In this document: piece by piece, positions 24,082 to 33,856 of the stretch
Layout: each line of letters begins with the position of its first letter
How positions within the stretch are numbered: position 1 is the first letter of the stretch
Assembly: GCF_004917065.1 (NCBI RefSeq)
Contig: NZ_SSYA01000001.1
Coordinates: 762,550-826,549 of the forward strand
Direction: 5' to 3'
Source of the DNA: Geomonas ferrireducens
Lineage (GTDB): Bacteria; Desulfobacterota; Desulfuromonadia; Geobacterales; Geobacteraceae
Length of the DNA: 64,000 nt
Position numbers and translations under genes: made by a program
Notes under the pieces: generated by a model
The model's database searches: none
What the model was told of the DNA's origin: nothing
The model's input: the letters and a program-made list of their open reading frames with translations, nothing else

Positions 24082-24837
24082 ATGAAAATTACCATCCTCG
24101 GCTCTGGCACCTCGACCGGTGTCCCCATGGTCGGTTGTCACTGCCAGGTCTGCGGCTCCTCTGACCCGCGCGACAAAAGAACACGAGCCTCGATCCTGGT
24201 CGAGTCCCAGGGGCAGCGCATCCTCGTCGACACCTCTACCGACCTGAGGACGCAGGCGCTCAGGGAAGGGGTACCGCAGATCGACGCCGTTCTGCTCACC
24301 CACACCCATGCCGACCACATCAACGGCATAGATGACCTGCGTGGCTTCCATTTCATTCACCGCAAGGTGATCCCGTGCTATGGCAGCCCGGACACCATCG
24401 GACAGGTGCGCGGCACCTTCTCCTATATCTTCGAGGGACTCTGCTCGGAGGGATACTCACCGCTTATGGAATCGCACCCGGTGGAGGTCCCCTTCGACCT
24501 GTTCGGCTGCCGGATCACGCCCGTCCCCATCAGGCACGGCTCCTTCCTGGCTACCGGTTACCGCTTCGACGACGCTGCTTACCTTACCGACTGCAGCGAA
24601 ATACCGGAAGCCTCCATGGAGCTTCTGCAGGGGCTCGATCTGATGATCATCGACGCCCTGCGTTTCTCTCCACACCCGAACCATTTCAACATCGAGGGTG
24701 CGTTGAGGATGACCGAGATTCTGAAACCGCGCCGCACCGTGCTGACCCACCTGACCCACGAGGTGCACCACAGCGACGGCGAGCGCCTCCCAGACGGGGT
24801 GGAGTTCGCCTACGACGGCATGACGCTCGAGCTTTGA
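24082..24837 (+). CDS. PhnP-like metallo-beta-lactamase-fold phosphodiesterase
   Basis: A 251-residue MBL-fold hydrolase. GSGTSTGVPMVGCHCQVCGSSDPRDKRTRAS is the PhnP-type N-terminal segment with the structural-zinc cysteines. The active-site motif HTHADHINGIDDLR, then VPIRHG, YLTDCSE, and the final H in HHSD follow in order. PhnP opens cyclic ribose phosphates in phosphonate breakdown, but relatives act on other cyclic phosphodiesters or lipoyl/octanoyl intermediates, and no phn genes are nearby. ATG 24082 has GAGGTG six bases upstream. It is followed after 31 bp by the unrecognised gene at 24869, likely in one transcript. Confidence 0.83.
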   Translation: MKITILGSGTSTGVPMVGCHCQVCGSSDPRDKRTRASILVESQGQRILVDTSTDLRTQALREGVPQIDAVLLTHTHADHINGIDDLRGFHFIHRKVIPCYGSPDTIGQVRGTFSYIFEGLCSEGYSPLMESHPVEVPFDLFGCRITPVPIRHGSFLATGYRFDDAAYLTDCSEIPEASMELLQGLDLMIIDALRFSPHPNHFNIEGALRMTEILKPRRTVLTHLTHEVHHSDGERLPDGVEFAYDGMTLEL

Positions 24838-24868
24838 GGAACTAAGACCTGAAGAACGGACGGAACTG

Positions 24869-26713
24869 ATGTTCAGAGACATTCGGCTGCACGGCTATGC
24901 AAACGACCAGATCGAGTTCTACGCCATCACGGCGGGCAGCGAGGCGTACAACCGGTACTTCTTCAACACCGATCCGACCGATCCAGGCGAGATCCGCTTC
25001 TTCTCTCCCGGCAACGAGTTCATCATCGGCAAGAACGGCATCAGCCACCGCGGCAACGGCGGCTCCTTCTGCGAGTACATGTTCGGGGTGGACCAGCCGA
25101 TCGCCGACCTCGCCAAGGAAGACGTCTCCAACCGCCTCATCATCTACGGCACCCACTACGACAACCGCTCCGGCACGCTGAGGTTCAGCGAGCGCACCGA
25201 AGGGTACGTAAGCTACGACAAGATCTTCTTCGACGGCAACGCCATCTTCAACTATTTCTTCGCCCTTACCGGGGCCGACTTCTCCGCCCCCATGCACGAG
25301 CAGCAGGAGCGCATCCTCAGGGTGCTGGGGAAGGCACTCAAGCGCTCAGGTGCGGTCGGCGAAGAACAGGATAACCTGATCATCCGGGAAATCCTCGACA
25401 TCATCGACGACCCCAACGCCCACCTCTTCCTCTTCAAGCTGATCAACGTCCGGCACCGCGAGTACAGCGAGGCCTTCAAGGCGCTCTACTTCAACAACAA
25501 GAAGATCACCGACTCCGAGTTCCAGTCCTTGGCCGTCCTTGCCGAACGTTACGGCATCGACCGCTATCAGCAGGAGAGAATCCGGATCGACGTGATGTAC
25601 AAGCATCCCGACAACCGGCGCATCGTCGACGAGTACAAGAACATCCTGATCGCCTGCAACCGCAAGGGGGAGATCAACAAGCTCGAGAACGCGCGCCTGA
25701 CGCGCCTCAAGACCCTTTCGGTGCGCAACAAGATCCCCGGGGCGCTCTTTTACACCCTGGACGAGATGCTCAAGAAGGACAAGAAGCTGGTCGACCTGGA
25801 GGAGAGCAACTACATCTCCGAGACCCGCACCATCCTGGAGGGGATGTTCCTTTCCGAGCGGCAGATCGAGAGCACCATCGACGCTGAGGACATGCTGAAA
25901 CTCCTCTACGCTAAAAAACAGGCTGCGGAGAACCGCGACCACGCCTTCGAGGAGATGCTTCTTGACGCCAGCAAGGCCTGCGACGAGAAGATCCGCGACG
26001 GCGCCGACATATCCATCCTGGAAGGCTACTCCTACATCATCACCTACTTCGACCGCTACGACGCGACCTCCTCGGCGATCAACCAGCTCGCCTTCATGGA
26101 GAACGTGAGGATTTCCGAGGAGATGATCCGAAGCCTGCTCGGCAACAAGCACGCCTTCGACATGCTAGCCCCCGACCTCTTCACGAAGCTCTTCCTCTCC
26201 GGCATCTTCGAGGACAAGTACCTTGGGATCTACGGCAGGAAGAAGGTGAGCCATTTGGCAGCGGGCCTCAAGCTCATCGAGGAAAACCGCCTCACCACCA
26301 GCGGCCTTCTCGAGCAGTTGGTGAAGATCGACAGCGACGAGCGCCTGCACCTCACCCTGCTCGCTCACATCAAGGATCGCATCCGCAATTTCTACTCCAA
26401 GTACGCCACCAAGGCGGACCAGGATGCCCTCAAGAAGGAGCTCGCCGAGGAGTTGAAGAACAAGAAACTCATCGACGGCGAGATCCCCGACCACCTGTTC
26501 CGCGAGGCGATCCTCACCATCAAGAAAGAAGCGGTGTACATCCACAACCTGCTGCCGCAGATCATCCTCGAGAAGAGCTGGGCGCTACGCGAGGACTTCC
26601 TGGAGAACTCCGGCCTCGACCGTTTCTACGTCGAGGAGCTCGAGCGCGAGTTCTTCGAGCTGAACGGCCTGGACCTCGAAGAGCTGTATCAGTTCAGGAA
26701 AGGGTTCAACTAA
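24869..26713 (+). CDS. Uncharacterised 614-residue protein
   Basis: I cannot assign a function. From memory it may belong to an uncharacterised Geobacterales family (TIGR04442-like), with low certainty. The N-terminal 140 residues look like a beta-rich domain (FRDIRLHGYANDQIEFYAITAG...YVSYDKIFFDG), and the rest is mainly alpha-helical, charged and repetitive in length, without signal peptide or membrane segments. No Walker motif, metal motif or Cys cluster is visible. It follows the PhnP-like gene by 31 bp and precedes a GAF/sigma-54 regulator by 191 bp, so a signalling or stress role is possible. Confidence 0.8.
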   Translation: MFRDIRLHGYANDQIEFYAITAGSEAYNRYFFNTDPTDPGEIRFFSPGNEFIIGKNGISHRGNGGSFCEYMFGVDQPIADLAKEDVSNRLIIYGTHYDNRSGTLRFSERTEGYVSYDKIFFDGNAIFNYFFALTGADFSAPMHEQQERILRVLGKALKRSGAVGEEQDNLIIREILDIIDDPNAHLFLFKLINVRHREYSEAFKALYFNNKKITDSEFQSLAVLAERYGIDRYQQERIRIDVMYKHPDNRRIVDEYKNILIACNRKGEINKLENARLTRLKTLSVRNKIPGALFYTLDEMLKKDKKLVDLEESNYISETRTILEGMFLSERQIESTIDAEDMLKLLYAKKQAAENRDHAFEEMLLDASKACDEKIRDGADISILEGYSYIITYFDRYDATSSAINQLAFMENVRISEEMIRSLLGNKHAFDMLAPDLFTKLFLSGIFEDKYLGIYGRKKVSHLAAGLKLIEENRLTTSGLLEQLVKIDSDERLHLTLLAHIKDRIRNFYSKYATKADQDALKKELAEELKNKKLIDGEIPDHLFREAILTIKKEAVYIHNLLPQIILEKSWALREDFLENSGLDRFYVEELEREFFELNGLDLEELYQFRKGFN

Positions 26714-26843
26714 ATCAGAGGCTAACGGTTAGTCGTCGCCTTTCCGTCGGGGCGAATCATCTCGCCCCGACATACCCTGCCCCCTCCCATCTGCCCCCAC
26801 TAGTCCCATCTGCCCTATCGGTCCCATTACTTCCATCCCCCCC

Positions 26844-26872
26844 TTGACACCAGCCCCCAATTCCTTTACCGT
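26844..26872 (+). promoter_or_regulatory. Possible promoter of the GAF/sigma-54 regulator gene
   Basis: TTGACA at 26844-26849 is a perfect -35, but the hexamer 17 bp downstream, TACCGT, is a weak -10. The region is C-rich, with a repeated TCCCATCTGCCC just upstream. Confidence 0.35.
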
Positions 26873-26904
26873 GCCCTGTGTAAATTATGTACTCAGGAGA
26901 GCAC

Positions 26905-29691
26905 ATGGCTGCTACAGAGCAACAACTAAAGACGCTCGGCGACCGCATCGCCGCCTACGGGAAAGAGAACCTCGACGAGATGCTGCACCTGGTCGGCGAG
27001 GGAGCGCGCCTCGTCTCCGATCAGGAGCGGGTGCGAATCTACCTGGAAGACCTCACCCGCGGCGCCCTTTCCTGTGCTTTCGCCTGCGGCAGCTTTGCCA
27101 CCGAGATCCGCCAGGAAACCTTCCCCATCATCTCCGCCGAAGCAGCCGTTTCGAATACCTTCGTAACCCAGATGCCCGCACAATTCCTGCATCCCGCGAG
27201 CAGTGGTCTCCCGCTCGATCAGGACTTTTCCCGACGCTTCGAGATCGACGGCACCACCATGCTTCCGATCACCAGCAACGGCAAATCCATCGGGGTTGCC
27301 TGCGTCGACGGGGAACTCCTCTCCCGCGACCGCATCGAGATGCTCATCCCATTTCTCGCCCGCGCCGGAGAACGGGTGGACCATGCCCGGAAGTACCACC
27401 AGCAACTGCTGCTGGCCCGCCGCGTTGAGGTCTACAAGAAAAGGGAAGCCGCGAGCTTCATGGTCCGCTCCGCGGTGCACCTGATCGACGGGCTCACCCT
27501 TGCGTCGGTGCTGATCCCGGTGCGCGGCGGCATGGAGGTGCTGGCAAGCCATGCCGAGAACCTGGAGCTCAAACAGCGCTATGACAACGTCGGCAACATC
27601 GACCTGAAACACGGCACCTCGCTCGTCTCCCGCTACGTGAACGAAGCGGGCGTCGTCACCGACGACCAACTCCTGAAACCGCTCTTCATCGCCGATCTGC
27701 AGGACCAGACCATACAGCGTCGCGCCCTCACCGAGGAGATGGGGCTGAGAACTCTCTACATGGTGCCTCGCCTCGAGCCGGACACGCGCCGCCTCATCTG
27801 CCTCATCAACTACTTCACCCGCGAGTTGGCGAGCTTCAGCGAGTTCGAGGAAGGACTCCTTCAGACCCACGCCGAGATGGTGGAGCGCGTCATCAACGAG
27901 GTCGGCGGGGAGCACCTGGAAATCAAGGTCCTCTCCGAGATCTCCGACCTTTTGCAGGAGCGCAACGAGGGACTGCATCCCTTCCTCACCAAGGTGCTTT
28001 CCAAGGCGACCGAGCTGATCGGCGCGGACACCGGGAGCATAGCCATCGTGCAGGAGCGCGAGGGTGAGAAGTGGCTGGTGGTTGAGAACGAGGAAGGTGC
28101 CATTGTCGGGGCGAAGAACAAGGAATGGCTCAAGAAGAAGATCCCGCCCTTCAAGATCGGCGGCGAAGACCTCCCCGTGCAGGAACGCAGCCTGACCGGT
28201 TACGTCGCGTGGACAAAGGAGCCGAAGATCATCGGAGAGGTCACGGACACCTCGCAGCATTCGGGCTTTCACCGTCCCATGAACGAGCTGATCAAGAGCG
28301 AGATGGCCGTTCCGGTGATCAGCGACGACGAGGTGATCGCAGTCATCTGCCTGAACTCGCTGCAGGAAGGATATTTCACCGAAGAGCACAAGCGTATCCT
28401 GCAGATTATCGACCGCCTAACGTCCCGGCACATCTCCGACATCCAGCGCATCGAGCGCCTGCAGTCCGAGGTGAACAAGCTGCAAAGCGACATCGCCTAC
28501 AAGGACCCGAAGGTTTCCTCGTACCGTCTCGGCAACATCATCGGCAACAGCCGCAAGGCGCAGGAGATCGTCGCCTTCATCAACACCGTTTCCCAACCGC
28601 TTTCAAACCGCATCGCCCTCTGGAGCCGCCACGTTTTGCAGGAGGCGACCATCGGGCTGCCGTCCATACTGGTGCTCGGTCCCACCGGAGCGGGTAAGGA
28701 ATTCTTCTTCAACAACCTGTACAACAAGCTGAACGAGCTGTACCGGCAGCAGATCAACCCGGACGGCGAGCTCCCTGTCAAGAAGACCAACATCGCCGCC
28801 TACAGCGGAGACCTCACCTACTCCGAGCTTTTCGGTCATATCAAGGGGGCCTTCACCGGCGCCTACAGCGACCGCAAGGGGATCCTCGAAGAGGCTTCCG
28901 GCGGCATCGTCTTCCTCGACGAGATCGGCGACGCCGACCCGAAAACCCAGGTGCAGCTTTTGCGTTTTCTGGACAACGGCGGTTTCGTCCGTCTAGGCGA
29001 GAACCGGGAGAGGATCAGCCGCGTCCTGCTCGTCGCCGCCACCAACAAAGACCTGAGAAAAGAGATCGCCCTCGGGAACTTCCGTGAGGACCTGTACCAC
29101 CGTCTCACCGAGCTCTCCGTCGTGGTCCCGTCTCTTAACGAGCGGCGAGAGGACATCCCCGACCTATCCACCCACTTCCTCGGCAAGCTCTACAGGACTT
29201 ACCGAAGCACCGAGGAAGCCGTTCGCGACGACGAGCCGAGCCTCTCAAACGACGCCAAGGAAGCTCTCGTCGGCCACAACTACAAAGGGAACATCCGCGA
29301 GTTGCGAAGCATCCTGCTGCGGGCGCTGTTTTTCAGGAGCGGGAAGCTTGTGACCGGCGATGACATCAGGAAAGCCATCAGGGATGGTGCACAAGAGCAG
29401 ATGGTACCGGCCTCCGAGCGTTTGGCCGAAGAAGTGGCCAGCAGCATCATGACCGAGATAGAGACGGGGAAGGATTTTTGGGAAGCGGTCTACGAGCCCT
29501 ACTCTCAGAGCAGGATTTCCCGCGACGTGGTGAAGCTGGTAGTCGAGCGGAGTCGGAGTGCCGCCGGCAAGAGCATGCCCGAAGTAGCCCGGCATCTGAA
29601 AGCCATCACCGGCGATCCACAGGAGGACGAAGAAGAAAGGAAGCGCTTCTTTAGATTCAAGAACTTCCTTTACAAGACGGTGAAGATTTAG
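26905..29691 (+). CDS. Sigma-54-interacting regulator with GAF domains
   Basis: A 928-residue protein. The first 540 residues appear to hold two or three GAF-type sensor domains (about 25-170, 180-330 and 350-530), ending in a coiled linker. The AAA+ domain has Walker A VLGPTGAGKEFFFNN near 590, ELFGHIKGAFTGA near 647 and Walker B IVFLDEIGD near 668, with RFLDNGGFVRLGE and GNIRELR after it. The intact GAFTGA loop means it should contact sigma-54. The C-terminal 130 residues are not a typical Fis helix-turn-helix, so DNA binding is unclear. I chose ATG 26905 because CAGGAGAG lies between it and the upstream in-frame ATG. Targets are unknown. Confidence 0.85.
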   Translation: MAATEQQLKTLGDRIAAYGKENLDEMLHLVGEGARLVSDQERVRIYLEDLTRGALSCAFACGSFATEIRQETFPIISAEAAVSNTFVTQMPAQFLHPASSGLPLDQDFSRRFEIDGTTMLPITSNGKSIGVACVDGELLSRDRIEMLIPFLARAGERVDHARKYHQQLLLARRVEVYKKREAASFMVRSAVHLIDGLTLASVLIPVRGGMEVLASHAENLELKQRYDNVGNIDLKHGTSLVSRYVNEAGVVTDDQLLKPLFIADLQDQTIQRRALTEEMGLRTLYMVPRLEPDTRRLICLINYFTRELASFSEFEEGLLQTHAEMVERVINEVGGEHLEIKVLSEISDLLQERNEGLHPFLTKVLSKATELIGADTGSIAIVQEREGEKWLVVENEEGAIVGAKNKEWLKKKIPPFKIGGEDLPVQERSLTGYVAWTKEPKIIGEVTDTSQHSGFHRPMNELIKSEMAVPVISDDEVIAVICLNSLQEGYFTEEHKRILQIIDRLTSRHISDIQRIERLQSEVNKLQSDIAYKDPKVSSYRLGNIIGNSRKAQEIVAFINTVSQPLSNRIALWSRHVLQEATIGLPSILVLGPTGAGKEFFFNNLYNKLNELYRQQINPDGELPVKKTNIAAYSGDLTYSELFGHIKGAFTGAYSDRKGILEEASGGIVFLDEIGDADPKTQVQLLRFLDNGGFVRLGENRERISRVLLVAATNKDLRKEIALGNFREDLYHRLTELSVVVPSLNERREDIPDLSTHFLGKLYRTYRSTEEAVRDDEPSLSNDAKEALVGHNYKGNIRELRSILLRALFFRSGKLVTGDDIRKAIRDGAQEQMVPASERLAEEVASSIMTEIETGKDFWEAVYEPYSQSRISRDVVKLVVERSRSAAGKSMPEVARHLKAITGDPQEDEEERKRFFRFKNFLYKTVKI

Positions 29692-29862
29692 GCGGTCTGG
29701 AGGCCGCCTTCCTTAAGGAGGCCGCCTCAGGGATCGAATGACTCAAGCCAGGCTTGTGGCACGGGAACAACAAGGGAAAAACTATACGGATGTGACAGAG
29801 GAGTAGGCTAAGGCCTGCGTTTCACAAGAGAAACTGCGACCAATTGCCGATATGAACCGCGC

Positions 29863-30171
29863 TCAACTGAACCTTCGTGCAAGGAAGATGACCAGCATGC
29901 CGCAGAGCATGGCGGCGAGGGTGTTGCGGGTACGAATCACGACGATGCCGGTAAGTGCGGCGGCCATGAGCCCCCACACGCCTTCGGCGACGATGGAGGG
30001 CAATACCAGGGAGAACAGCAGCGCACCGGGAAGGGCGTCCATGCCTCTGCGGAAACGTCCGGAGCGCGGGAAACGTGAGGCGAGCAGCAGCCCACCCAGA
30101 CGCAGCGAATATGTGACCGCGGCGGCAAGCGCCACCGCTATAATGACCTGAGTTTCAATAGCCGACTGCAT
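29863..30171 (-). CDS. azlD: AzlD-type branched-chain amino acid exporter small subunit
   Basis: A 102-residue protein with about three to four membrane helices. ALAAAVTYSLRLGGLLLASRF and LPGALLFSLVLPSIVAEG are typical of AzlD, the small partner of AzlC in amino-acid export (leucine, azaleucine). ATG 30171 is preferred over 30195 because GGAGGGGGAAGAG precedes it; it overlaps the azlC stop by 17 bp, so the two are coupled. Confidence 0.87.
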   Translation of the reverse strand: MQSAIETQVIIAVALAAAVTYSLRLGGLLLASRFPRSGRFRRGMDALPGALLFSLVLPSIVAEGVWGLMAAALTGIVVIRTRNTLAAMLCGMLVIFLARRFS

Positions 30172-30883
30172 TCTCTTCCCCCTCCTCTTCACCATCGACC
30201 GCGGCCTCGCCCGGCCCGATCATCGCGCTTAACGCACCGGCAAGACCGCCTGCCACGATGTACCATTTTCCCGGCACGAAGTGATGGGTAAGCAGGGCGG
30301 CGCCGCCAGCGGCTACCCAGGGTATGACATCGCTCTTCCCGCGCCACACCCCGACAGCCAGCGCGGTGAACACCGCGGTGAAGGCGAAGTCCAGGGCATA
30401 ATCTTCGGGCCTCGTGATGAAGCCTCCGCCAAGCAGACCGATGAGCGTACCGCTGCTCCAGGCCATGTAAAGAAACACCCCTCCACCAAAGAGAAACCAG
30501 GTGCTGGCGCTTCCCCGACGCTGCTCAGACATGGTCACCGCCCAGTTTTCGTCGGCGACCAGATGCATCATCCCCACCTTGTGCAAAAGCCGCTTGCCGG
30601 AGAAAAGCGGATCCAGCGAAGCGCCGATCAGCAGGTAACGCAGGTTGATCACCAACACGGCAAGGGTCATCTCCAGGATGGGAAGATGATGCGACCACAT
30701 GTCCACCATGACGAACTGGGCGGCACCGGCGAAGACGGCGGTGTTCATGTACATCATGTCGAGCCAGCTCAGCCCCTTTTGCGAGGCGAGCACCCCCAGC
30801 ACGCTGCCATAGGCCATGGCGCTCGCGGCGACAGGCACATTGGCCCTCGCCCCTCTTATGAACTCGGGCTTTCTCTGTTTCAT
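30155..30883 (-). CDS. azlC: AzlC-type branched-chain amino acid exporter large subunit
   Basis: A 242-residue integral membrane protein. The N-terminus FIRGARANVPVAASAMAYGSVLGVLASQKGL and the segment FAGAAQFVMVDMW are AzlC signatures, as are NLRYLLIGASLDPLF and HLVADENWAV. Together with AzlD it forms a proton-driven exporter of branched-chain or related amino acids. The acidic C-terminal tail (EAAVDGEEEGEENAVGY) is not conserved in the family as I know it and overlaps the azlD start. An exporter 8 kb from a Liv importer could relieve overload, which is speculation. Confidence 0.9.
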   Translation of the reverse strand: MKQRKPEFIRGARANVPVAASAMAYGSVLGVLASQKGLSWLDMMYMNTAVFAGAAQFVMVDMWSHHLPILEMTLAVLVINLRYLLIGASLDPLFSGKRLLHKVGMMHLVADENWAVTMSEQRRGSASTWFLFGGGVFLYMAWSSGTLIGLLGGGFITRPEDYALDFAFTAVFTALAVGVWRGKSDVIPWVAAGGAALLTHHFVPGKWYIVAGGLAGALSAMIGPGEAAVDGEEEGEENAVGY

Positions 30884-31081
30884 GCTCCCACCTTAAAGAC
30901 TCATGCGCCTCGTTAAAACTCTGTATACCGCGTCGATACTACCATAGCCAAACTGTCGCCAGTAGGCACAAATACCACATTAAATCGAGCCTTACTGTAT
31001 TGCCCCTAAAACTTCGAGACATGAGCCTATGGATAATACTCCAGATGGAATTTAAATGTACGCAAAAACCTAAAAAAGCCT

Positions 31082-31110
31082 TTGACTGTCCTTATGAGAA
31101 AGTGATAAGT
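31082..31110 (+). promoter_or_regulatory. Possible promoter of the hybrid kinase gene
   Basis: TTGACT (31082-31087), a 17-bp spacer and ATAAGT (31105-31110) lie 69 bp before the GTG start. The rest of the 295-bp gap (30884-31178), which is relatively AT-rich, shows no other clear element. Confidence 0.35.
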
Positions 31111-31178
31111 TCTCAATCGTTATCGCGGGTTCTGCACTGGCCCCAAAGAAATCTCGCTGCAAGAGGTTAGGAGGGGAC

Positions 31179-33767
31179 GTGGGCGGTGTGGCCACCGGCA
31201 ACGTGATGCAACGGACTGAAACGCAGGTCGTTTCCTTTGTCACGTTCGCGCTCGCTGTCCTGATCCTCTACATCTGCAGCCTGTACTCATATCTGCTGTT
31301 CCACACTCTGGTCGAACTCTTCTGCACCATCGTCACCCTGGGTGTCTTTTTCATCGCCTGGAATTCTCGTAGATTTCTGGACAACCACTACTTCCTTTTC
31401 CTCGCCCTTGCTTTCTCCACCTCATCGGTCCTGCAGCTTCTACACACTTTCTCTTTCAAGGGCCTTGGCATCTTCATCGGATACGATGCGAACCTCCCCA
31501 CGCAGCTTTGGATCGCCTCTCGCTACGTGGTCAGCCTCTCTTTTCTTGCCGCTCCACTCTTCATAGTCCGAAAACTCCACCTGCAGACAGCACTTTCGGC
31601 CTTCGTCACCGCAAGCGCCCTACTCGTCTTTGCCATATTCTCAGGAAACTTTCCCGACTGTTTCATCGAAGGGAGCGGCCTCACGCCGTTCAAGATCTAC
31701 AGCGAGTACGTGATCATATCCATCCTGCTTGCTGCAGCGGTCCTGCTTTACAAGAACAGGGCCAGTTTCGACAGCCGCGTTTTCAGCGCACTCCTGGTTG
31801 CCGTGCTGAGCGGTGCAGCCGCCGACCTAGCCTTCACGAAGTACCTGAGTGTCTACGGGCAGGCGAACCTCGTCGGACACCTGCTCCTCTTTCTCTCCTC
31901 CTTTATGATCTACCAGGCCATCGTATCGACCGGTTTGAAGCAGCCCGCCGCGCTCCTGTTCCGCAGCCTCGAACAGAGCGAGCAGGCCCTAAAGCGCAGC
32001 GAGGCGCAACTGCAGGCCGCCCTGGAGCAGCGCACCAGAGAGCTGATCGAGAAAGAAGAACTGAACGCCGAGTTGCAGCGTAGCGAAGCAGCCCTGAAGC
32101 GGACCAATCAGCGCCTCGACCTTCTCGCGGCATCGGCGAACCGGCTGCTGCAAAGCGGCGCACCGCAGCAATTGGCTGACGAGCTGTGTCGCGAGGTCAT
32201 GAATTTTCTCGGTTGCGATGTCTTTTTCAATTATCTGCTGGACGAGGCCGAAGGTGTGCTGAAGCTGAACGCTTGCGCGGGCATCGGCGAGAAACAGGCG
32301 GCCGAGATCCAACGCCTGGATCTGGGGGTAGCGATCTGCGGGTGCGCGGCACGGGATGCCTGCAGGATCGTCGCCGAGAACATCCCGGAGACACCGGACC
32401 CGCGCACGGAGCTGGTAAAGTCCCTAGGGGTCCGCGCCTACGCTTGCCACCCTCTGTTGTCGCAGGGACGGGTGCTGGGGACGCTATCCTTCGGCACGCG
32501 CAGCAGAAACAGTTTCAACGACGACGAACTCTCACTCATGAAGGCGGTTGCCGACCAGGTGTCCATCGCCATGCAGCGGCACCTGATGGAGGAGAGCCTG
32601 CGCCAGGCCAAGCAGGTGGCCGAGGCGGCCAGCCATACCAAGAGCAGGTTCGTGGCCAACATGAGCCATGAGCTGCGCACTCCGATGACCGGCGTGCTAG
32701 GGATGCTGGACCTCGCCCTGCAGACCGCCGACGACGCCGAGAGGACCGAGTATATCGAGACCGCCCAGCGCTCCGCCCGGTCTCTGCTGCGGATTCTTAA
32801 CGACGTGCTCGATCTCGCCAAGGTCGAGGCGGGAAAATTCTCGCTGGACCCGAAACCGTTCGCCCTGCGCGCCTGCCTCTCCCAGACCGTGGAGGTCGTG
32901 ATGCCGGAGGTGCGGCGCAAGGGGCTCGAGCTTGCCCTGCAGGTCGATGAGCAGTTGCCGGATCACGTCATTGGAGACCAGGTCCGGCTGCGCCAGGTGC
33001 TGACGAACCTCGTCGGCAACGCTGTGAAATTCACCGAACGCGGCGGCGTACAAATCGCTTTGCGCAGCGGAGCGCGCGCCCCGGACGGCTCCGTCGAGGT
33101 CAGCTTCTCGGTACGCGACACGGGCATCGGGATACCGGAGGAGAAACGGCACCTCCTTTTCAGCTCTTTCAGCCAGCTTGATGACTCAGATACCCGAAGC
33201 CATGGCGGAACCGGGCTGGGGCTTGCCATCAGCAAGGAGATCATCGAGCGGATGGGGGGAAGCATCGTTTTGGAAAGCGAAGGGGGGAAAGGAAGCTGCT
33301 TCTCCTTCTCGGTACGCCTGGGGGTGGCTGATGGGGCGTCGGAAGAGGCCCGTCCGGCCGTCGCGCCTGCTTCTTTCTCACCGGGCACCGGCAAGGGACG
33401 CCGGCTGCTGGTCGCCGAAGACGACCCCACCATCCGGCAGGTGCTTGGGACGATGCTGGGCAGAATAGGTTACGAGATAGAGTTCGCGGAGGACGGCATC
33501 CAGGCCGTGGCGAGGTGGCAGGAAGCATCGTTCGACATGCTGATCATGGACGTCCAGATGCCGCGGGTGAACGGGTTCGAGGCGACGCGCAGCATACGCG
33601 AGATCGAGGCGGGGGGGCGCGCCGGGAGGATCCCGATCCTCGCCATGACCGCCCACGCCATGAAAGACGACGAGCAGCGCTGCATCGCGGCCGGGATGGA
33701 TGACTACATTTCAAAGCCGATCGATTTCAGGGAGTGCCTGAACAAAATCCACGTGTTACTTGGATGA
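31179..33767 (+). CDS. MASE3/GAF hybrid sensor histidine kinase
   Basis: An 862-residue membrane kinase. Residues 1-250 form seven or so membrane helices resembling a MASE3 sensor; a coiled coil (265-310) and a GAF domain (about 310-470) follow. The HisKA motif is FVANMSHELRTPMTG with phospho-acceptor His497. The HATPase domain has NLVGNAVKF (N box), DTGIGIP (G1), FSQLDDSDTRSHGGTGLGLAI (G2). A C-terminal receiver domain carries Asp791 in MLIMDVQMPR and the Lys of YISKPIDF. GTG 31179 has AGGAGGGG just upstream. No response regulator or output domain is adjacent, so it must signal to a distant partner. A strong terminator overlaps its stop codon. Confidence 0.9.
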   Translation: MGGVATGNVMQRTETQVVSFVTFALAVLILYICSLYSYLLFHTLVELFCTIVTLGVFFIAWNSRRFLDNHYFLFLALAFSTSSVLQLLHTFSFKGLGIFIGYDANLPTQLWIASRYVVSLSFLAAPLFIVRKLHLQTALSAFVTASALLVFAIFSGNFPDCFIEGSGLTPFKIYSEYVIISILLAAAVLLYKNRASFDSRVFSALLVAVLSGAAADLAFTKYLSVYGQANLVGHLLLFLSSFMIYQAIVSTGLKQPAALLFRSLEQSEQALKRSEAQLQAALEQRTRELIEKEELNAELQRSEAALKRTNQRLDLLAASANRLLQSGAPQQLADELCREVMNFLGCDVFFNYLLDEAEGVLKLNACAGIGEKQAAEIQRLDLGVAICGCAARDACRIVAENIPETPDPRTELVKSLGVRAYACHPLLSQGRVLGTLSFGTRSRNSFNDDELSLMKAVADQVSIAMQRHLMEESLRQAKQVAEAASHTKSRFVANMSHELRTPMTGVLGMLDLALQTADDAERTEYIETAQRSARSLLRILNDVLDLAKVEAGKFSLDPKPFALRACLSQTVEVVMPEVRRKGLELALQVDEQLPDHVIGDQVRLRQVLTNLVGNAVKFTERGGVQIALRSGARAPDGSVEVSFSVRDTGIGIPEEKRHLLFSSFSQLDDSDTRSHGGTGLGLAISKEIIERMGGSIVLESEGGKGSCFSFSVRLGVADGASEEARPAVAPASFSPGTGKGRRLLVAEDDPTIRQVLGTMLGRIGYEIEFAEDGIQAVARWQEASFDMLIMDVQMPRVNGFEATRSIREIEAGGRAGRIPILAMTAHAMKDDEQRCIAAGMDDYISKPIDFRECLNKIHVLLG

Positions 33768-33798
33768 TCGGGGAGCTTCGGCTCCCCGATCCCTTTTT
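33766..33798 (+). terminator. Intrinsic terminator of the hybrid kinase gene
   Basis: GATCGGGGAGC-TTCG-GCTCCCCGATC is a perfect 11-bp stem with a stable TTCG tetraloop, followed by CCTTTTT. The stem begins inside the TGA stop codon of the kinase gene. Confidence 0.92.
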
Positions 33799-33856
33799 CA
33801 TCCCCGACGCGCGTTACGGCGCCATCCGGCAGCGCTCATTTCCGAGGCAACACTTT

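Noticed and set aside
29697-29728. Terminator after the GAF/sigma-54 regulator
   Set aside because: The segment is mainly a direct repeat of GGAGGCCGCCT with an imperfect stem and no T-tract; I cannot support termination.
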